Shown piece by piece: positions 22,066 to 33,556 of a DNA stretch of 64,000 nt. The stretch spans positions 128,249,001 to 128,313,000 of the forward strand of contig CM059584.1 in NCBI GenBank assembly GCA_030407085.1. Reading direction: 5' to 3'. Every line of letters begins with the position of its first letter. Position 1 is the first letter of the stretch. The translations under genes and the position numbers were made by a program. The DNA comes from Trichopria drosophilae. Taxonomy: Eukaryota; Arthropoda; Insecta; Hymenoptera; Diapriidae. The notes under the pieces were generated by a model, which saw only the letters and a program-made list of their open reading frames with translations, had not been told where the DNA came from and searched no databases.

Positions 22066-22782
22066 CAAATTTATAGACTTTTTGGGCTGATCGATGTACA
22101 AATTTTTAAGATATGATGACGTTTTTATGTTCTAAGGAGGTTGGGTTTTCAGGATTTGTTTATCTTTTATTTACCTACAATAATCTGTACGCTTTGTCAC
22201 ATCAATTCTAATCGTTGAGATATTTACGTTTGCTTCTTGCATTTATATACATTCGTAATACTAATTATTTACTTTCGAAGTATATTAGTAAAAATGTCAA
22301 ATCAGTATTGTCGCACCTTGCATACTGCTTTTTCCATATTTCTTTGAATAAAACTAATTTAGGAACCAAGTTCGTTTTTCTCCTACGATATATCAAAAAA
22401 ATATAAATTCAATCGTAACCTTTAAAATATGACATTTAAGAGTTTTAGAACAATTCGAAACAAAGATATAAAATTTATATTATGTGCTTTATTCTTTCGA
22501 AACAATTGAATCGATTAACTTTAAATTGTGGAAAGTTTTTATTTATGTATCTCATTAACATATGTCGTTATCATGTAATAGACTGTTAAAATGTTATCTT
22601 CATACGTAGAATGTTAAACTAGTATAGATTCCAATATTAAAAATTATATTTTGTATTTTACGTGTATTGGCTGTGTATTTGTATCCTATATGTGTATGAA
22701 TGTAATGAATTTAAAACTGTAATAAAATTATTTTTAAAAAATTTACACTTTACGTTTTTGTGTATTTCTACCATTCGTATGG
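22066..22782. other. AT-rich gene-free stretch
   Basis: No gene, repeat family or promoter recognised. Small frames only. Confidence 0.3.
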
Positions 22783-22989
22783 TACAGTAGGACCTCTCTT
22801 ATTCTAACTAGTAAAGTTTTTCAAGTTGGCGACGACCTCTCTTATTCTAATTTTCCCCTTACCCCCACTTACTTTGCTTACGAGCTTGTGATTTGGGGAC
22901 AATATTTTTCGTTGACTTTTCGTGCGGTTGTGGGGGAACGATTAGAATAAGAGAGGCTGGACAATTAGAATAAGAGAGGTCCTACTGTA
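22783..22989. mobile_element. pogo-like MITE (CCTCTCTTATTCTAA family), copy 2
   Basis: 207 bp with perfect ends: TACAGTAGGACCTCTCTTAT and AATAAGAGAGGTCCTACTGTA (shown as its last bases). The cctctcttattctaa block is repeated inside each end. Same centre as the copy at 8664-8872. This is the better-preserved member, useful for defining the family. Confidence 0.85.
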
Positions 22990-23550
22990 CTAACCTGTTA
23001 AAAATGTATGCGATTTATTGGGAAAGGTTCTAGCGCATTGGAAAGTTCTACATTTTAGACGCTTCTAAGATTCGAGTAACGTTCCAACTATATTCCTTCA
23101 TTTGGTTCACATGTAGGTACTTATTCTTTTTTTCATTGTTAATATAGGAATTATCCATGAATATTAACACTGCAGGTATGATTTTAGTGGAAAAAATAAA
23201 TATTTGAGTGTTTAATTGAGAATTATTTGGAAATTGATTTTTATTGTAAATTTAAATTCGTAAACTTGTTTGGCTCTTTGAATATTAGTTTCAGATTTTT
23301 GCCAGTGATGAGGAATAGAATACTTATGAACCAAACTATGCAATCGCTCAAATCATCTTGCTCGAACCTTACAGAATTAGTTTCCACCACCTTTATTTTT
23401 GTCATCCAATTAAAGTTCTTTGTTTAATACTAGATTTCTGAAAATTTTCCATTATTTCAAGTAGAATTTATTACTTTTTGTAGCATTTATTACTTTAGTA
23501 TGCTAATATTAATTTAAAAAAGTGAAATTTTACTATTTTTTTTTCATAAT
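22990..23550. other. AT-rich gene-free stretch
   Basis: Only small frames (for example 66 codons at 23,227) with no recognisable motif. Confidence 0.3.
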
Positions 23551-24719
23551 TTAACCCTTTGTTTCATGGTGTAGCATATATGCTACACCTTTTTGTAATT
23601 CATTATTTATATATTTAAGATAATTATTAATTAATTTTGCTGCAACTTTTTGCTTCCTTACTTCAAGAACATGTTAGGAAACGTAAATAAATCAATATTT
23701 TTAATTAATTATTATGTTATATTGTTTAAAAAATTAAACAAAGTGTAAAAATGAGGGATTTTTTACGGAAAATATATGTGGAGAAGAAAACGTAACTCAA
23801 ATATGACGAGACTGGATACTCGGGGGGCCGAATGAAATCTAAGGTGAATCTGACTTGTTTTTACATTTTGGTCGGCCATTTTTCATCCGCCATTTTGAAT
23901 TTCGAAAATCTGAGGTCAGATTCCTAATCAATGATCCCGAAAACCCCCAAGTACCCAACTTCAGCTCGATCAAGTAAATTTTTGGAATTCCGTCGGCCAC
24001 ATTGGATCCGCCATTTTGAATTTAAAAATCTGAGCATTAAATTCGTAATCAGCGACCCCGACAACTCCCGAGTATTAAATATCAGCTGTTTTCAGCGTAC
24101 AAAAAAATGTATGCTTCAAAGGGATAAAGAATGTATTAATATGAGCTTTTTCTTAGAATTAGTTAAAGAATACTCTCAAATTTTTTCAAATTTTTTAAAT
24201 GACGTTTCAAAATTTTGAAAAACCAAAAATTGCATCAAAACAAAATTTGAGGGTATTCTTTGGCCAATTCTAAGACATTTTTGTTCTGAGAAAAATTTCT
24301 CTTAACTCTATAGATTCCGAGATAAAAATTTGTCACGTTTAAAAAAAAAAATGTCATTGCGGCCGCCATTTTGGATGCGCCAAGCTTTAAAAAAAAATTG
24401 TTTTCCTCCACAACTCTTTAGTACAACTATCGGGTCCACCGATTACGTGCATTAGAAGCCAGTGGAAGCTCATAATTTTAAAAAAATTTGAATTCATTGA
24501 GGAAAAACGTCGTAAAAAAACGATATTTTTACAAAAAACATTAAAAATCTAGTGAAAAGACTTATTTTTAAATGTTCTAAACCCGATAATCGAGAAAAGC
24601 GATCTCTAAAACGTCTAGATAGGTTAGTTTAGAAAAAAAAAACAAAAAATTATTTGTACAATTTATATTCTTAAGAAGTTGAAGTAGAATTTCAGGACTT
24701 GTCGGCGTTAAAGGGTTAA
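23551..24719. mobile_element. TTAA-bounded element carrying two GGATCC modules
   Basis: TTAACCCTTT at 23,551 and AAAGGGTTAA at 24,710-24,719 bound 1169 bp. Inside are two tandem reverse-oriented modules (23,870-23,945 and 23,993-24,068) and a foldback: ttcttagaattagttaaaga (24,151) faces tctttggccaattctaagac (24,258), with a mirrored ctcaaattt/aaatttgag pair. The same ccaattctaagacattttt phrase occurs in the 18,924-20,250 palindrome. A short hairpin gtgtagcatatatgctacac lies at 23,570. No gene. Confidence 0.6.
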
Positions 24720-26235
24720 ACATTTTCTAAGAAAATATTTGAAAATACTTCGTAAAAACCATTCCCGTTTCGAACAATTAAAACCATAAATAAATTACAC
24801 ATAACTTAAACAAGGCCATTTTAAAAAAGTGCAATTTTGTACTCAAAATTTTACTAAATGTCAGTCTTCAAATACCATCTGTAATAGTTGTTTAAAAAAA
24901 ATGTTGCTTTGACCAGTAGATACTCCTAAATTCATCAAAAGAATCAGAAATAAGATATGTTAAATATTTTTAGTTTCGTGTTTGACGTTTTTTGTTTCAA
25001 ATTTTTCTAAAAATTGTTAGAAAATTTTATTTTGTTAAAGACCTTTTAAGTAATCATTTTTTAATAACATTTTCTGATTTCAATAACTGAAAAATTCCAT
25101 AACTTAATAAATTTAAATTAATTAAAAACTAGAAATGAAAAAGTGAAAAGTTGGTCAGAAATTTAAACAGTAACGATTTTTATTAATATGGAGTAAAGAT
25201 TAAGTTGAGTTTGTTAATGCAATGCGCCATTTTGTACGGACCTTCCACTTAATCAATTAGTTTGTGTCTAAATCAAATTTAGAAAGTAAGATAAATTGGT
25301 TGCGAGATTGAAAAATTTTGTTTTTGTCACCAGATTTATATTCAGTAACTCTGAAGATCCGCGACTACTAATTTTTACAAGCTTTGCTCAATTTGCCTAA
25401 ATAGCCGCCATATTGGATCCGCCAAGCAACGGCCATCTTAAATTTTGATTGAAAACTTATAGTTTATGTACGTTATGAATTTCCAAGATCGCGGATAACG
25501 CGAATTCTCTTGACATTATTGATATAAATATAAGCAATTTAAAATGGCCGCAACTTTTAGAATAAAATGCAGGTCAGCGACTAATATGTCACATTTTTAA
25601 GAGTGAGAATAGTACTAAATAATTTAAATAATAATGAAAGCGATAAAAATTTGTCATTTTCCGTACATAACCTCAAAAATAACCAAAAGCGCATTATTCG
25701 AGTACAAAGCGCCAAATATATCAAATTCTGATGGGCCGATTCCGACCTCGGATTCGGATTCTACGCACAAAATAAATCCACAGCTCTGATTTCGTATTGT
25801 ATACAGATTGGGATCTAGATTGCATCAGTTACTATCTCAAGATATTAAACAAAAAGGACTAAAGACAGTTAAGACAACATTTTCAGACTTTGTAATACAA
25901 AAGTATTTTTTTGTTACACTGGGAGTAAAGTGCGCTTTTACCCATTTTTTTTTAAATTCACATACAAGTACTTTGCGCACACTTGCCACAAAACAAATTG
26001 TTCGACACAAATGCAAAACTATGTCTTATATACGACCGCCGTTGCAGAAACAGTTTTTTTTATTGTAATCGGAAAACTGATATTTCATAACAAGGTGGTA
26101 AAACCTATTTTTACGTCCCGAAAGCTACCGTAGCGTACGAAGATCGCCGAAGTCAATCCGAGTTTCGATTGTTTACACGAGTCCTTAAAATTGTAAGGTA
26201 GCTGTCCCAATTATGAAACAGGCGTTATGAGAGAG
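24720..26235. other. AT-rich stretch with a partial module
   Basis: Bases 25,405-25,440 carry gccgccatattggatccgcc, a partial module. Frames of 86 and 67 codons at 25,808-26,133 overlap each other in different frames and show no family features. No gene called. Confidence 0.35.
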
Positions 26236-26238
26236 TTG

Positions 26239-28000
26239 GGATATACTTCCGAAAAGGACTTCCCGGCAATCTTTAGCGGGCATATGTTTTCTGACGTATT
26301 TTGATGTGCTGAATTCGAATATCATGATGAAACCACGAAGAACCCGTAAAAAACATTATTTTTGTTATTTTGTTTGCGTTTATTTTAAAAACTATAAATT
26401 TGAGAGAAAACCGTTTCGAACAAAAAATGTAGAGCATGAAATTCTGCACCAAAACTATATATATTCATCAGTCATTACAACAATTACGAGCTGAAGACAA
26501 AAAAAAACGTTGAGAAAGAAGTCCGAATATGACCAATCCGTAACCGCACTCGTCTCGCGGGAACAGAAAAACCATTAGCGACATAACATGGACAACGCTG
26601 AAACTAAATATACATTTGCTGTACGTATATACTATTCGTCGTGTTAGGTTAGGTTAGGTGGCCCGGAGCGCTATCTGGTGGACGTTTCTCGAACACGAAT
26701 AATGAGTCCGCACAGCATGAAAATACATGTAAAAGTATAGAAAATGGAATTTGTAATTAATTTTTCTGATTTAATTTCATATGTAGGCGACGGTTCACGA
26801 CGTTACCAAGAAGGAGATTGTTTTTGTAAACACGAATCACATTCTTTTTTGTGGAATTACATCGAATAATTCAAATGATTTAAAAATGTTTGCACTCTGT
26901 TTACAAACTTCAAACATATCAAATGTAGTTGTTCATGTGAAACCGGTCAGTTAAGCAAATGGAAATATTGCGTTGCTTTACTGATGCATTTAACACCGTA
27001 AGTATGAATTGGCACAAATAATTAAATTATAAATAAACGTCAAGAAACAAGTAATTACACAGTAAATAAGCAAATACATAAATTATGGAATTATGCAAAT
27101 ATTTTCTAGAACTCCTCTAGCAAATTTAGAAGATTTTGGTAAGTTGACAGTTGGTATCGCTAATGGTTTCAAAATTTTGTGTTTTGTATGTGAACCAGCT
27201 AAAACAGTATTTAATACATATATATTTTAAGTTTTATTACGTTCACTGTTTTTCACAAAATGGAGTAGATAGTCTATATACAACTTTATTTTATTAATAA
27301 CAAAATATTTATACATATTACACGAAAGGTGGAATGTCATATATTCAAAATATCATACACACATACATAGAAAATAATCTTCTTTTGAAAAATGAGCACT
27401 ACAAACCAACATGCACTTTGACACAGTCTTGCCTATTTTGCATGCGCGAGCCCACTTCACTTTTATGTTTGAAGTTTTCGGAAAATAAGAACAACATCTT
27501 CCGTATCTCCCCCCCCCCCTTTTTCTTTCATTTAATTAATTTATTTGCGAAAATATGAAATGTTCTCATGTATTTACGTACTGTTTGGACTCATTACTCG
27601 TGTTCGAGAAACACCCACCAGATGTCGCTCCGGGCCACCTAATATTCAACTCCGCTGTAAAGGCTGATGAATGTATTATAGTACACGCTAAACAAGGAAA
27701 GCCATGCAAATTATATCGGGTTTAGCCCTCATTTACGGGGTTACCGTTGGTAATACGGAGAATACGCATATTCCTCTTTTGTAGAGAATTTCACGCTCTA
27801 TATTTTTTGTTTGATTCATTTTGTTTGTCACATTTGTAGTTTGAAATAAACGCAAAAAACTACTAAAAGTAGATATTTTTAGGGATTTTTCATGGTTGTC
27901 ACCACGATAATCGCTTTTGCGCCAATTTTCATCATGATATTCGAATTCAGCACGTCAAAATACGTCAGAATACATATGACCGCTAAGTTGTGTATTAACA
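26239..28000. mobile_element. ~1.75 kb diverged foldback element
   Basis: gacgtattttgatgtgctga...attcgaatatcatgatgaaa (26,291-26,331) faces tttcatcatgatattcgaat...cacgtcaaaatacgtcag (27,928-27,972). Further in, ggtggcccggagcgctatctggtgg...cgaacacgaataatgag (26,657-26,706) faces ctcattactcgtgttcgag...ccaccagatgtcgctccgggcc (27,591-27,637). Arms are diverged and indel-rich. Three TTAGG pentamers occur at 26,644-26,658 in the left arm only; the right arm has one. No transposase frame. Confidence 0.6.
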
Positions 28001-28257
28001 CTAAAAATTAATGTATACAAAATTAAACAATGAATATTTTTATTGTATGTTATATAGTTATGATTTTTTAAATAATAATTACTTGTATAAAATCAATTTG
28101 CAGAAGGAAAATTATTTTAATATGGACAAAAATGAATGAAGGTGAATAAAACCAATAACAATGATGCATCTGTAACATCTTGATCTTCAATGTACCGCAA
28201 CCAGCATTAATACTTCTACTTCAAAACTACAGTTCATTTCGAATCGTTTCACGAACA

Positions 28258-28519
28258 CACTACAATATTCCCCTTCTTCAGTTACATACCCTCCCCCCTA
28301 ACGCATATATTTCCCTTCCTCTAAGTCATATTTTTCCCCTGAGGGATTCCCCCGCCATTCGCTTTTTGAAAGGCTCGCGCTGTACCATTTATGTGCGTGT
28401 GCGCGCATGTTACAAGTAGAAATTCAAGTAGTGGGGGGTGAGGGGAAATATGACTTAAGGGATGGCGCCACCATCTTGTTTGCCTCAAGCATATAACTTA
28501 AGAGGAAGACTACTGTACT
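28258..28519. mobile_element. pogo-like MITE, diverged
   Basis: Right end inverse TACAGTAGTCTTCCTCTTAA and left end TACAATATTCCCCTTCTTCA are imperfect partners. aagtcatatttttcccctgagg (28,323, here cut into parts) is mirrored by ggggaaatatgacttaag (28,442). TA at both edges. No gene. Confidence 0.5.
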
Positions 28520-28728
28520 ATGTATTTATCTTTATTTACGTTTTATATTAAACCATTTTTTAATTTCAGGCCCGCGTCTCCATCTGGTGAAATTTTGTTT
28601 AGGAATTGTAATACTAGTATGTATCTGTAGAAAACTGGAGTACACATGCAATCTTGGAAGTCAATATAACATAAACAGGAATATTATATTTGGTAAAATT
28701 ATTTTACAAACTTTCCAATATGTTAATA

Positions 28729-28801
28729 GGCTTCGTAGTTCAGGCGGTAAACGCACTGGACTACGAAGTCGTAGGTCGTGAGTTCGATCTTCGTTCAGGG
28801 A
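28729..28801 (+). repeat. tRNA-like SINE head (pol III A and B boxes)
   Basis: tagttcaggcgg at 28,736-28,747 fits an A box and gagttcgatct at 28,780-28,790 fits a B box, with tRNA-like spacing. The acceptor stem does not pair and the T-stem is imperfect, so this is a pseudo-tRNA or SINE rather than a working tRNA gene. A minus-strand frame across it reads NEDRTHDLRLRSP, the familiar spurious peptide of tRNA-derived repeats. Confidence 0.6.
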
Positions 28802-29990
28802 ACAATATTTCGAAAAACGATTATCAAGCACCAGCTCGCTGTTCATAAGAAGGGCTACGTGGTTTGTTTACGTTTTGCAATATTGTTTATATGGCGCGGA
28901 AATCGACTCATAACCGATGCTGTACTTGGTATCTAGATTTCGGTATAGGTTTCTAGATTTCCTCCACAAATGTGAAGTATAGTGCTATCTGTTAAGACCA
29001 TATGCCAATGAATGGACGAATACCAACGAATAGACAATAATTAACAGATATATTACGAGTACATTTCTTTATTTATTTATTGACCTTCCAGTGTTTATTT
29101 TGTAGGAACAAAGAAACGTCATCGGCCATTATGGCACGTAGAAAACCTCGCTTCGTTAAATAAGTATTTACCAGATGATTTATTTAATTTTTATTAGCAT
29201 ATAAAATATATCCACAGATTAATTTTACATGTAATTAAAGTAAATTCATATAGAATTCAATAAGGAAAAAAATTTGCATGGTTTTGTGCCCACCAGCTAT
29301 TCCTTTGAAACTTTTTTTACTGTATTAAAATGGCCTCCACTTTCATATATATAATATATTATCTCTAATGCACATTGTTTTCATGTGTCAAAATTGCTTA
29401 ACCGTCCATTCATTGACATATTCGTCCTATAAACATTCTGCGATTCGCTGCATAAGGTTATTATTTTGTTCAATCACTGTGCGGAAAGTTCTCATTTTCT
29501 GCACGAAATAATGTACGGAAAATTATCGCCTACCGTTTAATTTGAAACTGTATATTATCACATAGTTTTCGCTGAAAATTCAAACTTTCTGCAAGTATTT
29601 GAAAAAATATTATACGAGTGTGGATTAGTGATAACTAACTCCCCTTCAGCTTGTGGTTTGAATCTCACCCTAATTCAGTTATCACGAATTTACCACACAT
29701 GTGTAGTATTATAACCTGACGATATATCTTCTTTTATCGCCGCTAGGTGCGGTTGCAACGGTGGCAGCTGTATTTGGCTCTCGGTATGCAAATGGGTCTC
29801 GCACAGTGTATATGTTTCACTTTGTAGAGAAAATATGAAGTATATTTCATTAACATGCTTCATGTCCAGATTACTATGTAACTTTTATAACAATCATGGT
29901 ATCATTTTACACCGCAAATATTAATATGAGGTTGGCCTAAGAGTTTTCTCAATCTTTAATGTTACAACCTGTTTGCATGTTAGGTCAATC
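28802..29990. other. AT-rich gene-free stretch
   Basis: No gene recognised. A short G/C patch with a cagctg E-box and an atgcaaat octamer lies at 29,740-29,800; too little to call regulatory. Confidence 0.3.
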
Positions 29991-30027
29991 TTACGTTAAC
30001 ATTAATCTTTTGTAGGAATTTCCATCC

Positions 30028-30430
30028 TTAAATTCGTACTGAGAAAATGGCAATCTCCGACCAATCTTTCCCTGTAGTATACGAATCATTAGGTGTTATA
30101 ATCCGTTGGGACGAGATAAAGGAGTTATCATGTGTGTGTGTGCGTTTGTGTATGAATCTTTGCGTCCGGATCGATAGCACTGCCAGCCGATCAGCTGATT
30201 CTAGGATACTGGCATTGTTTACACTTGCGATTCCCACGGATGTAGGGAATTCCACACGAGATGTTTGGCAACCGATTATAAAGGATGTCCTTCGGGGATG
30301 ATCGAATTTCAAGTTCAAGTTGCAAGTAGCATATACCAATCGCGACTCAGAGAACCGAAATTGGATGTCGGCCATTTTTTAGGAGAATCAGAATGCGCCA
30401 ACCGACCTCGCGTCTTCCGTTATGCCGTAA
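30028..30430. other. GC-richer patch, possible non-coding exon
   Basis: About 400 bp richer in G/C and CpG than its neighbours, containing a (TG)n run at ~30,130 and 84- and 115-codon frames on opposite strands. Neither peptide resembles a known family. ttatgcc|gtaagc at about 30,426 could be a plus-strand donor. Not enough to call a gene. Confidence 0.25.
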
Positions 30431-31984
30431 GCTAATTGATTTTTCACGAGCTTTTAGGAAAAGATAAACACTCACGTGGGTTTCTTTGTTTTCGTCGCTT
30501 CCCTCGCATACAAAGGAGGAAGAAGGTTTTTTTGCGCTTTAATTTATATGATGGTATACGTTGGTAAAGGACTATTGCGTATGCACGACCGCAATTTGCA
30601 ATTAAGGATATTGCGATGTGAAGGGATAGGGTAAAGTATTTAAATTAGTTTTTTCATCCATTTAAATGAATGAACAATATCTTAAGAATATTGTTTCAAA
30701 ATTTCAAATCGACTGGAGCAAAATTGACTTATTACTATTTATGAGTTAGTTGCTGCAGCTGAATTTATGCTCGGTTTTCTGAAAATTGTCACATTTTACA
30801 GGGACAAACTCAGATTTAAGCACAAACTCAGCTATATGAAGTATTTGTTACTAAAAAATAAGAGAGCATTTATCAGGTCTCTGACTACAAATCTAAATCA
30901 TGTTTTTTAATTAGTTTTTCATTTTGAATTTACATATTTTTCTGCGTACAAGTTTTTTCCCAGAGAAGTCATTTCCAATTCTATAATTACACAGTTGTTT
31001 TCCCAAACATGTTTTAGACTTCTAAACCATTTGTGTCACAATCTTTAAACCTTAATCTTCAGTTTACAATTTCATAGGAGACTTAAAATTAATTTCATCA
31101 AAAGTTATATAAAAAATGTTTGGGTAAGCGTTAGTATTTATGGACGAGAATACTCGGCTTTATGTACAGAAGGTTTAATATTTATCGTTAATCTTTGAAA
31201 AAGCAAGTAAAGTACAAAAATACCAAGCCTCTAAAAATATTATATTTCTGAACACGCGTCAGTTTTGCGTGACGGGGTTGTATCCCTCAGTGACTAATAC
31301 CGTTTACCCATATTTTTCAAGATCCATTATGAAAAAAATTTGTTTTATATATTTTTACTGAAGAATTTTATACCAATAGCTAATTTCAATACAAAATTTA
31401 AATTGTTTACTATAAAAAGCAATTAAAAAAAGATTTTTAACGTAATTAGAATAAGATTTGGACTTTACAATATAAGGTTTTCCAGTGTTTAACTAGTTCC
31501 TAGTGGAACAAAAATATTAAATATAGGTTCGTGGTATTTTTAGTTATCAAATGGTACTTTGTAAACTGTTAAAAACACCCTTGATCAATTATTATACACT
31601 TTTTTTTCAACGCGGAGCGTTAGTTGATAACACCGCTCAGAAAGTGTTTGTAATATCGCTCGTTCCACACCATGAGAGACACCTGAGGCACGTTGGATAA
31701 ATCAAAATGTTGCCTGTAAGAAATCAAGTAAGGTTATGAAATTTTTTCATATTATTGATAAAATAAATGTATAGAAACTGTTAAAATAATGAATATCTAA
31801 AATACAACAAAAAAATTGATTTGTAATACAATCGAATTTTGTAGGTTAGGTATACTCACGAATTTACTTGAGCTATTGATATTTATGGCTTTTATTTACT
31901 TCATTTTTAGTCACAAGAAGCAGGAAAAGAACAGGAGAACTCAATGCAAATTATCCACATACCGAACACTTGTAAACTTTCCAC
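30431..31984. other. AT-rich gene-free stretch
   Basis: Nothing recognisable: no frame above ~60 codons, no terminal inverted repeats noticed. Confidence 0.3.
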
Positions 31985-32218
31985 TACAGTAGTCCCCATC
32001 CTAAGTTATACCGTCGGTTCTTTCAAAATGTCGGAAATTTATCCAAAGTTATAGCCCTTCACTATATCCACTTCCGTAACTCGGTTTATATCCGTGCAAT
32101 GACTGCTTCTGTATGTGTGTATCGTGGGCGAGTGTGGCTCAGCGAAACAATCTGGTGGGGGGAAGGAGAGGAAGAGAGTGGTATAACTTTGGACAAGTCG
32201 AATTTATAACTTGACGTA
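31985..32218. mobile_element. pogo-like MITE, diverged
   Basis: Starts TACAGTAGTCCCCATCCTAA and has ttataac iterated near both ends (aagttatacc, aagttatagc; ggtataactttgg, tttataacttg), ending at a TA. The outer right end is decayed. Composition of the centre (gtgtgtatcgtgggcgagtg) is richer in G/C than the flanks, as in the sister MITEs. Confidence 0.5.
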
Positions 32219-33556
32219 ATATTTTTGAAATGAAACATAGATGTAAATGTAAAATAGATTTCTAAGTAAATACGAATAAGTTTAATAACTTACATTAAGT
32301 GAACACAAATAATATTTCAAAATCAAGGCAAGGTTAAGTTGTTGCCAAAAATGCTGAGTTATGTATTTGTTGTTGACATAATTTATTAGAATCCACCATT
32401 TTTATTTTTGTAAATCGATTATTAGAGTTTAAATCATCGATCTCAAGAACTCTAGAATATCTTCTAATTGAAAATCTGCATTTAGAGTATACGATAAAAA
32501 TGTTAAAGTTAACGAGAAAATTGCTTCAATTTCCAGCTGCTTTTTTCAATTTTTTCGACCTCATTATTACCGTTTTACGATCGTTAGAAAGATTGTTATG
32601 CCACCAAATCTTGGCTCGTATCCCGATTGATTCACGTCTTCACATTTAAAATTGAGAATTCATTACGAAAAAGTTGATTGTTTCATTGTTTTTTCTGTTT
32701 GGGCTGCCATATTGAAAAATTGTTGAATAGAATCGCAAAAGCACCCCCAAAAAGTTATTTGAGAAATTCGTAATATTCATCTTGCAATAAAAAAATGTAC
32801 TATTCCATTGAATTTTAATATTAAAAATACTTCACGAAGATACTGCAGTAAGATTTTTTGTAATTATATACTAGTTTTCCACGCAAAAAATATGTTGACA
32901 ATATTAGACGAATAAATATTTTGCAGTTAGAAATGTATTTTTATACGTTCGTATTATTTTTCAATTGATCCTATCTGTTAGTGTCGTAAATAATATTCTG
33001 TTCATGATGGGAAAAATGAAGCTATAAACGAAACGCTTAATTTTAACAGATTGTAATGAAATACCGGATGTCGTGTATTATCGATGTCACTGATTAAGTA
33101 TATTAGTATGTAATACGGATGACAATGTATCGTTGTTGCATTTCGTTGAGGGGTTGGCTCTATTACATTTTTTAATTCAAGATAACCTTAAACGTTTAAA
33201 ATATTAAAACGGCTCATTGTAAACACTATGGGTCGAATGAAAAGCGTATAAAACATGTAGCACTGCCATTTCATAATTTTTATCTTTTTATTTTTGATTT
33301 TGAATATCAGTACGCGGTGCAAAAAATTTTAATTCATACTCGCGTCGTTTCGTCCCAATCAATTTACTCAATGAAATAGTTGATGAAAATTAAAATACTA
33401 AGAAAAATTAATCGTAAATAAATATTTGAGCACATGGATTTTGAAGAGTATTCAATTGAATTTCAGAAAATCCACATAAAACAAAAAATATATTGTAATT
33501 GATACCAGAAAGAGGTCGAACTTAAAAACCATTCAAGTTATTACATTTTCAACTTG
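32219..33556. other. AT-rich gene-free stretch
   Basis: No gene or repeat recognised by eye. Confidence 0.3.

Noticed and set aside
28729..28801. Functional tRNA gene
   Set aside because: A and B boxes are present, but the acceptor stem does not pair and the T-stem is imperfect.
28661..28846. Minus-strand frame reading NEDRTHDLRLRSP
   Set aside because: Antisense reading of a tRNA-like SINE head, a well-known false protein.
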